NCBI RefSeq assembly: GCF_003335505.1
Contig: NZ_QPEX01000044.1
Location: 124,001-188,000 of the forward strand
DNA: 64,000 bases
Direction: 5' to 3'
Origin: Bremerella cremea
GTDB lineage: Bacteria > Planctomycetota > Planctomycetia > Pirellulales > Pirellulaceae
The notes beneath the pieces were generated by a model, which ran no database searches, was not told the DNA's origin, and was given only the letters and a program-made list of their open reading frames with translations. This document shows positions 8,895 through 20,400 of this stretch, in pieces; the first letter of the stretch is position 1; every line of letters starts with the position of its first letter. The translations under genes and the position numbers were made by a program.

Positions 8895-10841
8895 ATGAAA
8901 AAAGCTCGATCTCGCACCAATCTCCGCAATTCCATCTCCCGAAACTGGAAACATCAGGTCGGATTCGAAGCACTAGAAGTCCGCGAGATGCTGGACGCGT
9001 CGGGCGAATTGATTTCGCTCCGGCTGGAAGCAACCGACCTGAGTGGAAACCGGATCCAACAGGTGGCTCAAGGGGAGAGCTTTCTCGTCAAAGCCTACAT
9101 CGAAGATCGCCGTGGCGATGCCGGTGTCACCGTGAATGTCGACACGGCCAACGATATTTTGGGCAATCCCTGGGGCTTTTTCACGGCTTACTTCAACGTA
9201 ACCTATGATTCGGCCGGCTTCGATTTCGACGAAAGCTACGGAGTTCACCTTGGCTCGACGATTAACCCAGTCGCTGCGAACACGCCCGCCACGGATGTCG
9301 ATGGGTACATCGGGCGACTTGGCGTTCAAAATATCGATATTAGCGGCAACTTGCACCCAACCGAGGTCGAGCTTCTCTCGTTCCGCATGATTGCCCAGCA
9401 GCCAGGAACATACAACATGGAAGAAGGAATCAATCCTCACTTCCATTTCGACGTGCTCGACTACGTCGAAAACCCCAACCAGCTTCCTGAAGACTGGGCC
9501 GTGAACTATGTCGACGGCGTGCCTCAGTTGCAACGCTTAACAGGTGACGAGTTCGTTGCCGCAACCGAAGATGCGGACGAATATTTCTCGCTTTATCATT
9601 ATGGCCAGCAGCGGCTCACGGCGGAGAACCAGGTTTACTTTGAAGGGGTTGGCCTACAGGTGACTGCCGCAAATACGGCAGATTTCGAGGTTCGGTACGT
9701 GCTCGATCCGACACTTACCACCGGTGGCGAAGTCTCATCGCTGCCAGAGAACCTTGATTACATGGACGAGTGGGACTTTTTCTATGTCGAGGTATATGGC
9801 AAAGCCCCTGCCGGAAATTCCCTAATCAATGGCGTCGTAACGGTAGACTACAACGCCAATGACTTTGAGTTTGTCAAAGCAGTCGGTCGTAATGAAGATC
9901 CGACCAATCTTCGTTATTCGGTCTATTTAGCCGAAGCGGACGACGACAACGGCAGCGTAACGGTCGGCTTTAATACGCTTGCGACGAACTTAGGGGACGA
10001 TCAATATGCCCTTATCGGTCGTATTCTGCTTCGCTCCAAGATGGAACTGTCGGTCGACTATACCAACGGCGAACTTCAGTCGACGCGATCATCGGTAGTA
10101 TCGCTTTCCGATACGAGCGCAACCGTCATCAACAAAACGACCGACTTTGTTGCTATCGTCGACGGCACAACGCCAACCGGGGTAAGCTTCGATGTCTGGC
10201 CGGTTCTTTACGATGTGGCCAATGGTGAAGATCGCGTGGTTGGCTTGGCAGACTTCGCAGACTTTGTCATTGCGTTTGGTAAGACCGTAAACGGCGACCC
10301 CGAGGTACGCAAATTTGACTTCGATGACAACGGCAGCGTCGGCCTGAGCGACTTCAGCTACTTTGTGCAAAACTTCGGGCAATCGGCAGCGGTCAATTCA
10401 ACGCGTATCTATCTGCCTGGTTATCCTGGCGACTTAAGCACCCCGCCAGCATTGATGGGTTCGTCGTTTCTGCTTGAGGGAGAACCCGTTGATAGCCGTT
10501 CGATCAGCAGCCAGCCGGTACCAGTTGCTGAAACGTCGCAGCTGGTAACGACAAACGCGACTTCTTCCGAGACGGTTACCCAAAGCCTGCTAATCCTGCC
10601 CGTAACCAGTACCAGTTCGACCGGTAGCTCAACACAACTGCCGGAAGAAAACAGCGGAACCGCAACCGATCCCACGACTTCGACTGATACTTACGTCGCC
10701 AAATTGGATGATCAGGACGACTTGATCGCAATGACGTCCAGTTCGTGGGATGACTCGTTGGCCTCGGAAGACGAAGAGACCAGCTTTGCCAACAGCGCCG
10801 ACGAAGTATTAGCGTTGTGGGAAGATGAAGATCAGTTGTAA
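8895..10841 (+). CDS. LEPR-XLL protein with two cohesin-like domains and a dockerin
   Basis: 648 residues. Basic start (MKKARSRTNLRNSISRNWK) and the variant motif FEALEVREMLDAS near residues 24-36. Two beta domains with cohesin-like character follow: residues about 40-180 (WGFFTAYFNVTYDSAGFDF) and about 265-408 (INGVVTVDYNANDFEFVKAV). A dockerin occupies about 428-500 with the loops DVANGEDRVVGLAD and DFDDNGSVGLSD; the first loop is irregular. A Ser/Thr-rich low-complexity linker and an acidic tail (ADEVLALWEDEDQL) end the protein. No catalytic motif is visible. The next LEPR-XLL gene begins 85 bases downstream on the same strand, so the two may be co-transcribed. Role inferred: surface scaffold or matrix component able to take part in cohesin-dockerin contacts. 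Confidence 0.82.
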   Translation: MKKARSRTNLRNSISRNWKHQVGFEALEVREMLDASGELISLRLEATDLSGNRIQQVAQGESFLVKAYIEDRRGDAGVTVNVDTANDILGNPWGFFTAYFNVTYDSAGFDFDESYGVHLGSTINPVAANTPATDVDGYIGRLGVQNIDISGNLHPTEVELLSFRMIAQQPGTYNMEEGINPHFHFDVLDYVENPNQLPEDWAVNYVDGVPQLQRLTGDEFVAATEDADEYFSLYHYGQQRLTAENQVYFEGVGLQVTAANTADFEVRYVLDPTLTTGGEVSSLPENLDYMDEWDFFYVEVYGKAPAGNSLINGVVTVDYNANDFEFVKAVGRNEDPTNLRYSVYLAEADDDNGSVTVGFNTLATNLGDDQYALIGRILLRSKMELSVDYTNGELQSTRSSVVSLSDTSATVINKTTDFVAIVDGTTPTGVSFDVWPVLYDVANGEDRVVGLADFADFVIAFGKTVNGDPEVRKFDFDDNGSVGLSDFSYFVQNFGQSAAVNSTRIYLPGYPGDLSTPPALMGSSFLLEGEPVDSRSISSQPVPVAETSQLVTTNATSSETVTQSLLILPVTSTSSTGSSTQLPEENSGTATDPTTSTDTYVAKLDDQDDLIAMTSSSWDDSLASEDEETSFANSADEVLALWEDEDQL

Positions 10842-10926
10842 ACCTTCGCTGGTCGTGGCACGCTCCATGGTCGGCTTTCCTTGCTATTCTTTTCGACGAC
10901 CTTCGCGTTTGCTGCTGGATTAACGC

Positions 10927-13692
10927 ATGCCCCAACCGAATCCGACTCGACGTTCCACCACGCAGCGTGGCGGCAGGAAGCGTGCTCATAAGCCGCTTCG
11001 ACGAGTGGCAAGGTTGGAACAGCTCGAAGCGCGGCTTCCTCTTTCCTCGGTTCCTTGGGGAGCGCAAGACCTCGACACCGGCGAGTTCATGTTGGGAGAC
11101 GTCGCCGTTTCCGTTGTCTTTTTCGAGTCGACCGGCAGCGGTATCAACAATACCGAAAACTGGACCGAGTCGCATCGCTCGGAAGTTAAACAGCGGATTG
11201 AAGAGGCGATGCAGTGGTGGGAAGATATGCTCGCCCAGGAATCGAGTGTTCACCAACTGAATTTCGATATCGATTACACCTACGCCGACAATCCCGTTCC
11301 AATTGGGATGGAACCGATCTCCCAGGCCGCCACTTCGTTTGAAACCTGGGCCGGTACGTTTCTGGATTATGTGGGTGCCGATCGCACCAACGAAATTGAT
11401 AACGACGTCCGCCGCTTCAACAACCAACAGCGTATCGATCATAACGCGAACTGGGCGTTTACCATCTTTGTGATCAACGCCGAGAACGACTCGGACGGCT
11501 TGTTTGCACCAGGCAGTGTCCGCGGTGCTTTTTCAATCGCCGGGGGAGCTTTCATGGCGATCCCATCCGAGCGCCCCGCCAGTACGATCGCCCACGAAAC
11601 TTCTCATCAGTTTTGGGCGATGGACGAATACGCCGCGTCTGGCGATTACACCGATACGCGTGGTTACTACAACACTCAAAACACCAACGCCAAAGATGGC
11701 AATCCGAACCCAGGTTCGATTGTAACAAGCTTGCTCGGCGATTCCGCAGCGCTCACCACGGCCTATGCCAACCACACCAGCAGCCCATCTTCGCTCGCGT
11801 CGATTGGCTGGCAAGACTCCGATGGGGATGGCCTGTTCGACGTATTCGACGTGCCGATGGAGTTTTCAGCTTCCTCCGCCTACGATCCAGCAACCAATCA
11901 GCTTCGTATCGTGGGGCACGGTTCCATTGGCGTTCTACCAAACATGAACTCGTGGGGGCTCCAGAATTCGCTGACGACCAATCGCATCAGCCATGTCGAG
12001 TATCGTGTCGACGGCGGGGACTGGCAGACAGGTCCAGTCATCGATGACTATACAGCCGATCTCGATTTCACCTTGCAATTGCCCACCGGCCAGCACGAAG
12101 TTGAAGTTCGCCTGGTCGACGCCACCGGAATGATTGAATCCAGCGTACTTACCGCTTCGACATCGCATATTGACTCGCTGGATGTCCATGGCTTTACCGG
12201 CTACGTCACTTACGATAGCAACAGCAACGGCAGCTACGATCCAGGGGAAACCGGGCTGGCGGGCTGGCAAGTTGTCGTGACCGATGCCCAGGGAAACCCG
12301 ATCGTTTCGCAAACGATTATCGAACCGGACGACTACGACCAAGGGCATATTTTCTACGACCCGATTTATGGCGTTAGACTATCTGCTTTTGGCGGAGAAA
12401 TTGATCCTGGCCTTGCGGACGTTTCCTCCCGGAACAGTTCGTTGTCGAGCACTGGTTCTCGCGGCTTCTACAACTATTCCGGCAATTCCTGGAGCAACCT
12501 CTGGTCGGAGCAACGTCAACTTAGAATGGACTTCGCCACGCCGGTGAGTCGTGTTTCGATTGACGCGATTGCTCAACTAGACGGCGATCGAGGCATTCTT
12601 GAGCTGTACGATGCCGATGACAATCTGTTAGGCCGCTATACCACGAGCGTCCTGGCGGCCGGCACATCAGAAACCATGTTGGTCGAACTTGATTCGGCTG
12701 TTGCCTCTTATGCCATCGCGCGAGGCCATTTAAACAACACAGACGATCCACACCGCCAGCCACTTTTGGTCGGCCTCGACAACCTTCAGATCGGCCGCCC
12801 CAATACCGCGACCACCAACGCGTTAGGGGCCTTTACGCTTCCATTCGATGTAATCGGCGATTACCGCCTAAAAGTGGCGCCAGGTAATGGACAGCAGGCG
12901 TTCTTTGCAGATATCGCTGGAACGAACGTTTCTCTAACTCCCCAAGCCGGTACCCAGCGCTCAAGTTTCTCGGTTTCGATCGCAGAAACCTCGTGGCACA
13001 ATCCCATCGTTCGTGCGGATTTGAATCATGATGGCCTGGTCGACGATAGCGATATCAACTTAGTGCTTAGCGAATTGCAAAGCCCGGCCTTTACTGCTGG
13101 CTCGGCGACATCAAGTCGCCTGCTTGTGGCCACACACAGTAACGGCGATCCCTACCTCGACGTCAACGGAGATGGACGGTTCGACAAGCTCGATCTACTT
13201 TCTGTCATCGACGCCAAGACATTGCAAGACATCGATCTGAGTTCGCTCGCAGGGGAACCCGATTTCGTTTACGTTTTCACCCCGAGTGGCACTTCGACAT
13301 CGCTAGGCGTTTCTCCGATCACGGAAGCGGAACCGTCCTCGGCGAGTTTGACCACGCCTACCGACGTATTCTCCTCGGATGTTGCCACGGTTTCCCACTT
13401 GGCATCTACTCGCTCAAACGAAATCACATGGTCTCCCGTGGCATTGCCAACGAGCGGCCTAGCCCAAATTGCTCGTGTGTCGACTTCGCGAGAGAGTAAA
13501 CCGGTCCCCCGCGAGTTTTTAACCAGTGTTGCTCCTACGTTAGCGATGGGGCTTCAGAATGCTGCGTTGTTTGATGCCATTGCGTCGGACCAGGACGAAG
13601 ACGAATCCTCTGCTGATCGCAGCAAGCGGGCCGCTGACGAATTCTTTGCCGACCTAGCCGACTCGGCCCTGATCGAGCCTAATGCTCTCTAA
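10927..13692 (+). CDS. LEPR-XLL zinc metalloprotease-like protein with SdrB-like domain and dockerin
   Basis: 921 residues. The Arg-rich N-terminus leads into the motif LEQLEARLPLSS (about 29-40). Residues 45-310 form a domain with HETSHQFWAMDEY (residues 223-235). This is an HExxH zinc site followed by D-E-Y, resembling but one residue shorter than the HExxH...DEY site of M64-type peptidases. An SdrB-like domain starts near 421 (YDSNSNGSYDPGETGLAGW) and resumes near 620 (TTNALGAFTLPFDVIGDYRL). It is interrupted by about 150 residues that read like a lectin/CBM-type beta domain. A dockerin (about 692-775, SWHNPIVRADLNHDG and DVNGDGRFDKLD) and an acidic tail (RAADEFFADLADS) follow. Likely an exported protease or adhesin-processing enzyme. 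The enzyme activity is inferred from the motif alone; family assignment is uncertain. Confidence 0.82.
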   Translation: MPQPNPTRRSTTQRGGRKRAHKPLRRVARLEQLEARLPLSSVPWGAQDLDTGEFMLGDVAVSVVFFESTGSGINNTENWTESHRSEVKQRIEEAMQWWEDMLAQESSVHQLNFDIDYTYADNPVPIGMEPISQAATSFETWAGTFLDYVGADRTNEIDNDVRRFNNQQRIDHNANWAFTIFVINAENDSDGLFAPGSVRGAFSIAGGAFMAIPSERPASTIAHETSHQFWAMDEYAASGDYTDTRGYYNTQNTNAKDGNPNPGSIVTSLLGDSAALTTAYANHTSSPSSLASIGWQDSDGDGLFDVFDVPMEFSASSAYDPATNQLRIVGHGSIGVLPNMNSWGLQNSLTTNRISHVEYRVDGGDWQTGPVIDDYTADLDFTLQLPTGQHEVEVRLVDATGMIESSVLTASTSHIDSLDVHGFTGYVTYDSNSNGSYDPGETGLAGWQVVVTDAQGNPIVSQTIIEPDDYDQGHIFYDPIYGVRLSAFGGEIDPGLADVSSRNSSLSSTGSRGFYNYSGNSWSNLWSEQRQLRMDFATPVSRVSIDAIAQLDGDRGILELYDADDNLLGRYTTSVLAAGTSETMLVELDSAVASYAIARGHLNNTDDPHRQPLLVGLDNLQIGRPNTATTNALGAFTLPFDVIGDYRLKVAPGNGQQAFFADIAGTNVSLTPQAGTQRSSFSVSIAETSWHNPIVRADLNHDGLVDDSDINLVLSELQSPAFTAGSATSSRLLVATHSNGDPYLDVNGDGRFDKLDLLSVIDAKTLQDIDLSSLAGEPDFVYVFTPSGTSTSLGVSPITEAEPSSASLTTPTDVFSSDVATVSHLASTRSNEITWSPVALPTSGLAQIARVSTSRESKPVPREFLTSVAPTLAMGLQNAALFDAIASDQDEDESSADRSKRAADEFFADLADSALIEPNAL

Positions 13693-13723
13693 CAGTTCAC
13701 TTGGGCTGGGCTGACCTCGGTCT

Positions 13724-14116
13724 CTATATTTCCAAACCATGAGCTTGGGAAACACCTTCCTTTTGGGCAACAAAGATAAATCGACCGTCGCATAGTTTTT
13801 CTACCCCATCGGCGCGTTCTCGAAACCCTTCTACCCGCACTGATATCGACTTCGTCCCCACTTCATCGATTTCGGACTTCAATAGAATCAGGTCACCGAC
13901 CTGGGCGCCGACAAGAAAGTTGATATCGGTGCAATGCACCGTGACGGCGTTATCGCAGCCGGTTGGCGAATCGTACAAAGCACGGCGGACATTCATTGCG
14001 GCAGCAATATCCATTTGACTTAACATTTCTCCGCCAAACACCATGGGGTACATGTAGTTCGTCATGTGCGGGAAAACAGTAAACGTCGTCTCAAAAGTAC
14101 GGTAGCGAAAATTCAT
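13724..14116 (-). CDS. Hotdog-fold acyl-CoA thioesterase-like protein
   Basis: 130 residues if started at the ATG at 14116, which has GAGG seven bases upstream. A further in-frame start at 14155 adds 13 residues without hydrophobic character. The pattern YPMVFGGEMLSQMDIAAAM followed by DINFLVGAQVGDLILLKSEI and VRVEGFRE is that of YciA/BFIT-type hotdog thioesterases, which hydrolyse acyl-CoA esters as multimers. In those enzymes an Asp on the long helix takes part in catalysis; the Asp in MDIAAAM occupies a similar place. It lies between two giant surface-protein genes, convergent with the 10927 gene, and has no visible functional link with them. Cytoplasmic; substrate unknown. Confidence 0.75.
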   Translation of the reverse strand: MNFRYRTFETTFTVFPHMTNYMYPMVFGGEMLSQMDIAAAMNVRRALYDSPTGCDNAVTVHCTDINFLVGAQVGDLILLKSEIDEVGTKSISVRVEGFRERADGVEKLCDGRFIFVAQKEGVSQAHGLEI

Positions 14117-14462
14117 CCCACGCCTCGTAGGTTGAGGATTGCGTTGCCAACCCAATAAGGGGCCTCAAACTTATGGACTAGAGCGGTTCTCTGGTCGCCA
14201 TCGCCGAAGAGTGCTCCCCACGTTTGATCTTATCGAGCGTGAGCTTGAGGGCCATAGGCAAGTCTTTCTTCTGTGAAAATCACCTTAAAAGGTTGCCCTA
14301 AGAGTCAATCACAACCTAGCCATCCAGAGGAGGAAACAAAGGTATTTTCGAGCAACCAGTTCAGGCAAAGCGGGTTTACGAGGGTAGGGGAGGGGCATTA
14401 AAAAAACGCCCGCAGCTTATATGCTGCGGGCGTTTTTCATTTCAGGTTTTCAGCAGTGCCGA
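14117..14462. other. Intergenic region with terminator downstream of the giant gene
   Basis: 346 bases. Apart from the terminator at 14399-14437, there is a minus-strand reading frame of only 25 codons (14178-14255, MALKLTLDKIKRGEHSSAMA...) without a good ribosome site; I do not call it. The promoter of the thioesterase gene should lie here. Confidence 0.35.
14399..14437 (-). terminator. Rho-independent terminator of the 4800-residue protein gene
   Basis: A perfect stem of at least ten bases, CGCCCGCAGC (14407-14416) with GCTGCGGGCG (14423-14432), and a TTATAT loop lie 30 bases after the stop codon. On the minus strand it is followed by a run of T (A-run 14398-14406 on plus). Confidence 0.9.
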
Positions 14463-17400
14463 TTAGCCATCGCTGCTGGAATCGCTGCTGAGCAGTGTCA
14501 GCAGTTCGTCCAAGTCATCTTCGCTGCTATCGGCGTTCTCCGTGTCGTCACTGAAGTTCTTGGCATCCCATGTCGCACTTAGATCGTCCGCCATGTCACC
14601 GATCAGTTGACCGAAGTGATCGTCCTCGCACAGTTCGTCCAGAGCAATCGCTTCGTCGACGTACGATTCAACCGCGAACTGCGATTCAGAGATACTGACG
14701 GTGCTTAGCCCCATCAGTTCCGCTGCTGGTCGCATCTGCAGTTCCGAGTAGGTCGGTGCGAAGGCCATGAAGGAGGACGAACCAACCAACGAATCGGTTT
14801 GCAGCGAAGTCGTCGTCGGGCTGGTGGCCGGCGTGACAGGACTGCTGATCGAGGCCACGATCTCGTGCGATTCCACTGCGATCGGGCTGGCCAGATTGCC
14901 GGTAGTCGATTCGCCGGAAATCATCGAGGTCTGAATCATTTCGCCATCGAGCGGTTCCGGGCTAACCGTCGAAGCTGTGGTGAAGTAGTTCAGCAGGAGA
15001 GCCAAGTCATCCGACGTGACCTTACGATCGTTGTTGACGTCGAGATACGCCGGAACCATGGCTGGATCAATCGTGTCAGGGTCGTAGGCTGGTCGGAAAT
15101 CACCAACCGCTTTGCCAGCTGGCACGTCGTTAGGACCGTACGTGTAAACCCGGTTTCGCATTTCACTAACCAGGTAGTTCAAGTCGAGCCCGGTAACGCT
15201 GCTATCTCCCTTGGTAATGGCCAATGGCTTCGAGCTATTGTGCCATGGGTTAACCGCAGGAGCACCGATGGTGACTTGGTAATCTTCCACTTCACCATCC
15301 GCTGCCAAGCCAGTCGACGAGAGGCCACCGGTGCTGCTGTAGCGGAAGCGAGCAATCGTATCGCCAATCTGGAAGTCTTCTGGCAGGTCGCTGATCTTGA
15401 TCAACTGCCCCAGGCCCGATGCCGAACCTGCTGGATTGATCGCATCGATGGTCAGTGCTCGGCTAACGAGAATCTGTTCACCAGGGTCATCGAAGTTGCC
15501 GTTGTGATTGAAATCGATCCAAGCATCCACAAAACCGTAGGCTTTGCTACCCGATGGTACGGTTGCCGTGATATAGATTTCGTTGGTGATGTTATCCCGC
15601 AACGTGTAATTGAGGTATGACCCAGCGTTGTTTGGATCTGGCGTACGGATGAAGATCCCGTCGTCAGTCGATCCATCACCACTGGCGTCAGCAGTCGGCT
15701 GACCGTCGATCTCTGCATCAACACTTGAACCGAGGTAGAAGTTATCGACCAGGTTATGACGAGCACCGTCCGATTCCAACAGCGTGCCGTAGGTATCTGG
15801 GGCATCACCGAAATCGACCAGGCCACCAGCTTGAATCAGGAAGCGTGTTTCACCAACAGGGTTCCCCTTGCCGTCATCGACCTGATTGTTGAACTCGATC
15901 GGGTTATTAGCGACGTCACGAATCACGTATTCCGAGTTCGGATCGCTGTCCAGGGTTACCTTATAGAGGACACCTTGCTGGAAGACGCCGGAAATCGGTA
16001 CCAAGCGGATGATGTTATTGGTTGCGTCGTAATCGAATTGATAATCGATACCGTCCTGCAACACGACCGATTGCCCAGAAGAGACAATCTCTAACGTGAC
16101 CGACTTGGTGCTCACCGTGGAATCGTCGACCCCGGTCCCTTGGACTTGGTTCGAGATTTCGCCTTCATCCAGCAATTGGATCGAGATGTTGGTCAGCGGA
16201 CCGGAAATCCATTGGACAATGTCCGGGGTCTTATCCAGGTCTTTATTCTCAGCATCGTTATCCTGCGGATCGAACAAGTAACCGGTTGGGCCAGTGAAGT
16301 CGGCCCGGTCAAAGGCACCAATGTCGCGGAAGGTTACTCCACCAACACCGCCACTGGAAACAACATTCGGATCGTCGACACGCAACTGCCCAGTAATATC
16401 GCGTTCTGGGGCCAAGATCGGCGTGCTGTCGATACCCAGCGGGTTGACCACTTGGCTAACTTCAGGCCGCTCTTGAATGGCATCAACGGCAGAGTCGATT
16501 GCCTGGCTGCCTTCGGCCAAGTAGAAGTTTCTTCCAGCCGCGTCCACGAACAACGGGTCGTCGGTCCCCAAGATGACCGGCAGACTACCGGTGCCAACAT
16601 CAGGCGAGTTGGCTCCGTTGTCTTTGAACAACGTTCGGGAGATGACCGTGTTGGCCTTCGAGGTCGCATCAGCAACCTGAATACCGGTCGCGAATTTCGC
16701 GATGATGTTGTTCATCAACGTTGGGCCAGCAGCTTCTTCAACACGAACACCGACGTCACCGTTGCCGGTACCGTACAGTGTGTTGTTGACGATGCGTCCG
16801 AACGGTACGGCTCCTAGGCTACCTCCCTGAGCGTCGCCGCTGTAGAGGATGGCCCCAGAGTTGGACAGAGCGTTGTTGCTGCTGTCTTTCGCATCGAAGA
16901 AGACCACGTTATTGGTAATCGTGACACCAGTTGCCAGGCGACGCGTATTTGCGGCGGAAGGTACGTTGAGCGGAGGACCTTGGTGCGGTCGGTTGTTATC
17001 CGATTCCTGATCTTCCACTGTCAAGCGGTCGCCAGCATCCACCAAGATTCCGTAGTTTTCCGAATTCGAGATGATGTTCGAGCTGATGATAATCTGCCCT
17101 TGATCCCGTCGTCGGTTGGAATCACCTTCGGCTTTGAATTCGTAGTTGTAACCCAAAATATTGGTAACCCACGAGTCATACCGAATGATATCGATCGATT
17201 CGTTCGTTTCGCCGGTGATTGGATTGGTAAACAGTCGAACGTTGTCATCCGTTTCGGGATTCGCAATTCGATTTACCGCCAAATACATATTCGCGTTTTG
17301 CACTGCCGTGTCCAAGTTATCGGCCACTCGCATGTTGATGAAATACTGGCCTTCGTAGGTCTTTACCTGACGTCCAGCGTCGTTCTTGGGCACCTTGGTT

Positions 17401-20400
17401 GGGTCGTAGCCCAACGATGCTGCTGCCTGGCCACCATTGGCAGGAAGTGGGGCTGGGTTAGCCGCGATCGAAACAAAGTAGTTGCCCGTTGCCGCAGCCG
17501 TATAGGAGTAAACGTCTTCCGTCGCACCTTCCAGCAACGTCATCGCGACTTCCGAGAAAGTACCGTTGGCGTTCTGAACGAACAGCCGCAGCATACCTTC
17601 GACACCAATCGTGTTGGCAAACGCCGTGGCCAAACGGAATTCGACCATTTGGTCTTTGACTAGCGAGAACTTATAGACATCGACATCGGCAATTCCATCC
17701 ATCTTGTTGACAGAATCGTTATCACCAATGATGCCCCAGATGTCGCGTTCAGCATAAGTTCCTGCGGTAACCAGGTCACCACGCAGGTCCAAACTGTACG
17801 CTTCGCGAATCGAATCGTCCGAACGAACATCGTATTCGACGACTACCACATCGGAAGTCGTCGCTGGCGACAAGTCAACTCGATTGCTGGTCGTTGTCCC
17901 ACTACGCGAGTTCATCTGGGCGTAAACACCCAACCCGGTATTGGTGGTATTGATCAGGCCACGAGCAACCTGGCCGCTGCGATCGTTGATGGCATTCATC
18001 AACCGAGCCGCAACCTGACTGTCCGAATCGGTATTGTAGAAACCGATGCTGTAGATGTTGTTATTTGCATCGTAGGCAGTACGGGTACCTGTTCCCGCCA
18101 AGCCACGTTTCTGACGTTCGGTTACGGAGTCGAGATCGAAGAACTCGAAGGTCACCCAGTTCGTACCGTCGCTGACACGAATTCGGTCACCATTACCAAT
18201 CACATCCCCCGAAGCAGTCCGAATGGTGTACGACTCGTCAAGTCGGTCGTTGGTATCGAAGTCGAAACCAGGGGTCATCCACAAGTCAAATCGGTCAAGT
18301 CCGAAGAGCTCAGCTAACTCAGGTGCTGCGTAGTCGGTACCACGGCGGATCTCAAGCTGATATTCACCAGTCACCAGCTCATTTTCACGCAAATCATCGT
18401 TATGAATGAAGGCGTTGTTGGTGGTGGCATTGGTCACCATTTCGCCTCGTTCAGCGAAGCCGATGATAATGTCATCGAAGAACACCCCGCGATGCAGGTT
18501 GTCTTGGCCACGCTGTTTCGCGTTGGAATTCGCCGCGTCTTCGCGACCAACTCGCGCTTCACTGGCGTAACCGAAATCATCCCCTTGCAGGAATTCATCG
18601 TGTCCTAGGCCACTATCGTTGGTATCGAAAGAGTAGCCGTTACCGTAAATAAATTCCTGGAAGCGAGTGAACATCTCATAGCCCTGGGCGTACGCCTGGG
18701 GGGCCATTGTTAGGTTCATTACTCGTTGGGCTTCTTCTGCCAACTCTTCAGCGGTTGTTTCGCTGTTGTAGTTGATTACCGCGATGCCAGGAGTCGTTGC
18801 CGAGCTACCAATGACCGTCATGCCAAAGGCTGCGTCGGCCTGATCCAGGTCGAGGATGCCTTGAATGTTGAAGGTATCGGGAGCTTCGTCATAGATCGAA
18901 ACACCTCCATTTGCACCGAAGGCCCCTAGAATCGCCGCTTGAGTCTTCTGGCGAATCTCACTGGCCGAGTCGTTCAACGAGAACACAATCGGTACGTTTC
19001 CAGCGGCAGCATCGACTGCATTCAACACGTACTCAAAGGTAAACGAAGGGTTTCCAGCGGCAGCAGCGACAAGTGTGAAAGTATTCTTGTCTGGCGCGGC
19101 CAATGGATTCAAAGCATCGGCCACACGGCCAGCACTATCGAAGATGAACGACTGTCCCTTGTTGAATTCAAAGTCCGCAGATTGGTTGTAGATATAGTCG
19201 TTGGCGGTAAACGTCCCACCATCAGCCATCTTCGATCCCTTCAACACACGTAGTTCTTCGGTGTTGAGATTGTTCCCCGTGGTACTGTGGTATCCACCAA
19301 GGTTAACCGAACCACCGGTCGAGAAATCGAAGCGTAGACGCAGGTTTTCTTGTCCGGCGAATACTCCCAGGTCGATGCGTGCTTGTCGCCAACCGGTGTT
19401 GTCGAACATTGCTTGCACACCTTCGGTACCATTTTGACGATCAGCTCGTAATGCTTCGTCGACGGCAGCAGAGCTGGCGTTACCGATTGTGTCGAACTCA
19501 TCATCCGGATTATTACCGGTGTCGCTTTGCCGCAGCGTGTTATTGGTAGCTAGAAGTTGCCAATCCCCATCATCACCCGCAATAAAGACACGGAAGGCAT
19601 CCGTGGCCGGCATATCTGGATTTGGTCCATAGTCAAAATCTTGGTCCTCCGTATCCAACAGGTACGTAAAGTACAATGTCGGCATATCCGAAGCATTGTA
19701 CCCGTACAAGCTGAATGGATCGGTGATCACCGTACCGTGGGCATCGCCAGGGAAGTTATAGTCGTTGGTGGTGGCGTTACCCTGACTGTTCCCATTGACC
19801 CCGATGGCGTCGTATTGGTTGCCAAAGTAGAGGCTACTTCCCCCACTTTGAGCATTACGGGTATTGTCGACCGGCACCGAAACGCCATGGCCAGCTGAGT
19901 TTTGCTCGCGATTCCCCGTAACATGCCAGAGGTTTTCGTTCAGGGTGCCAAACTGTAGACCTCGGGCACCACCAATCCCTGTTGAGAGATGAGATTTGTT
20001 CCCCTGGAAGACGAACTGAGCCGCACCGTTGGCGTCAAACGCATAGATATCCCCATTGTTCGTTACACCGAACAAGACCGACGAGTAAGCAGTGTTAGTA
20101 ACACCCCCACTAGTCCGTGATGGCCCCGCAGTCAGGCTCTGGAAATTGAGCGCGTTTCCATTTTCATCGGTAATGCTGGTGATAAAGTCGGCAGGAACTT
20201 CGTCACCGCCGAGTCCAAGGTTACCACCAGGATTCAAAAGCCACAAACCACCAGTGTCGGTAACGGCATAGATACTCTCTCCGATCCAAGCCATACCGGT
20301 CACCAAGCCATTGGTAGCGTTTCCACCGGTGTTGAATGGCGTATCGAAAGTGGTATTGGTAGTAATGCTTGCGTTTGGACCGAAGGTTATCACACTGCTG

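Noticed and set aside
14178-14255. 25-codon reading frame on the minus strand
   Set aside because: Very short, no convincing ribosome site, no recognisable protein.
14799-15620. 273-codon plus-strand open frame opposite the giant gene
   Set aside because: Antisense shadow of the dockerin/GEVED coding region; composition follows the real gene's codon pattern and no family is recognisable.
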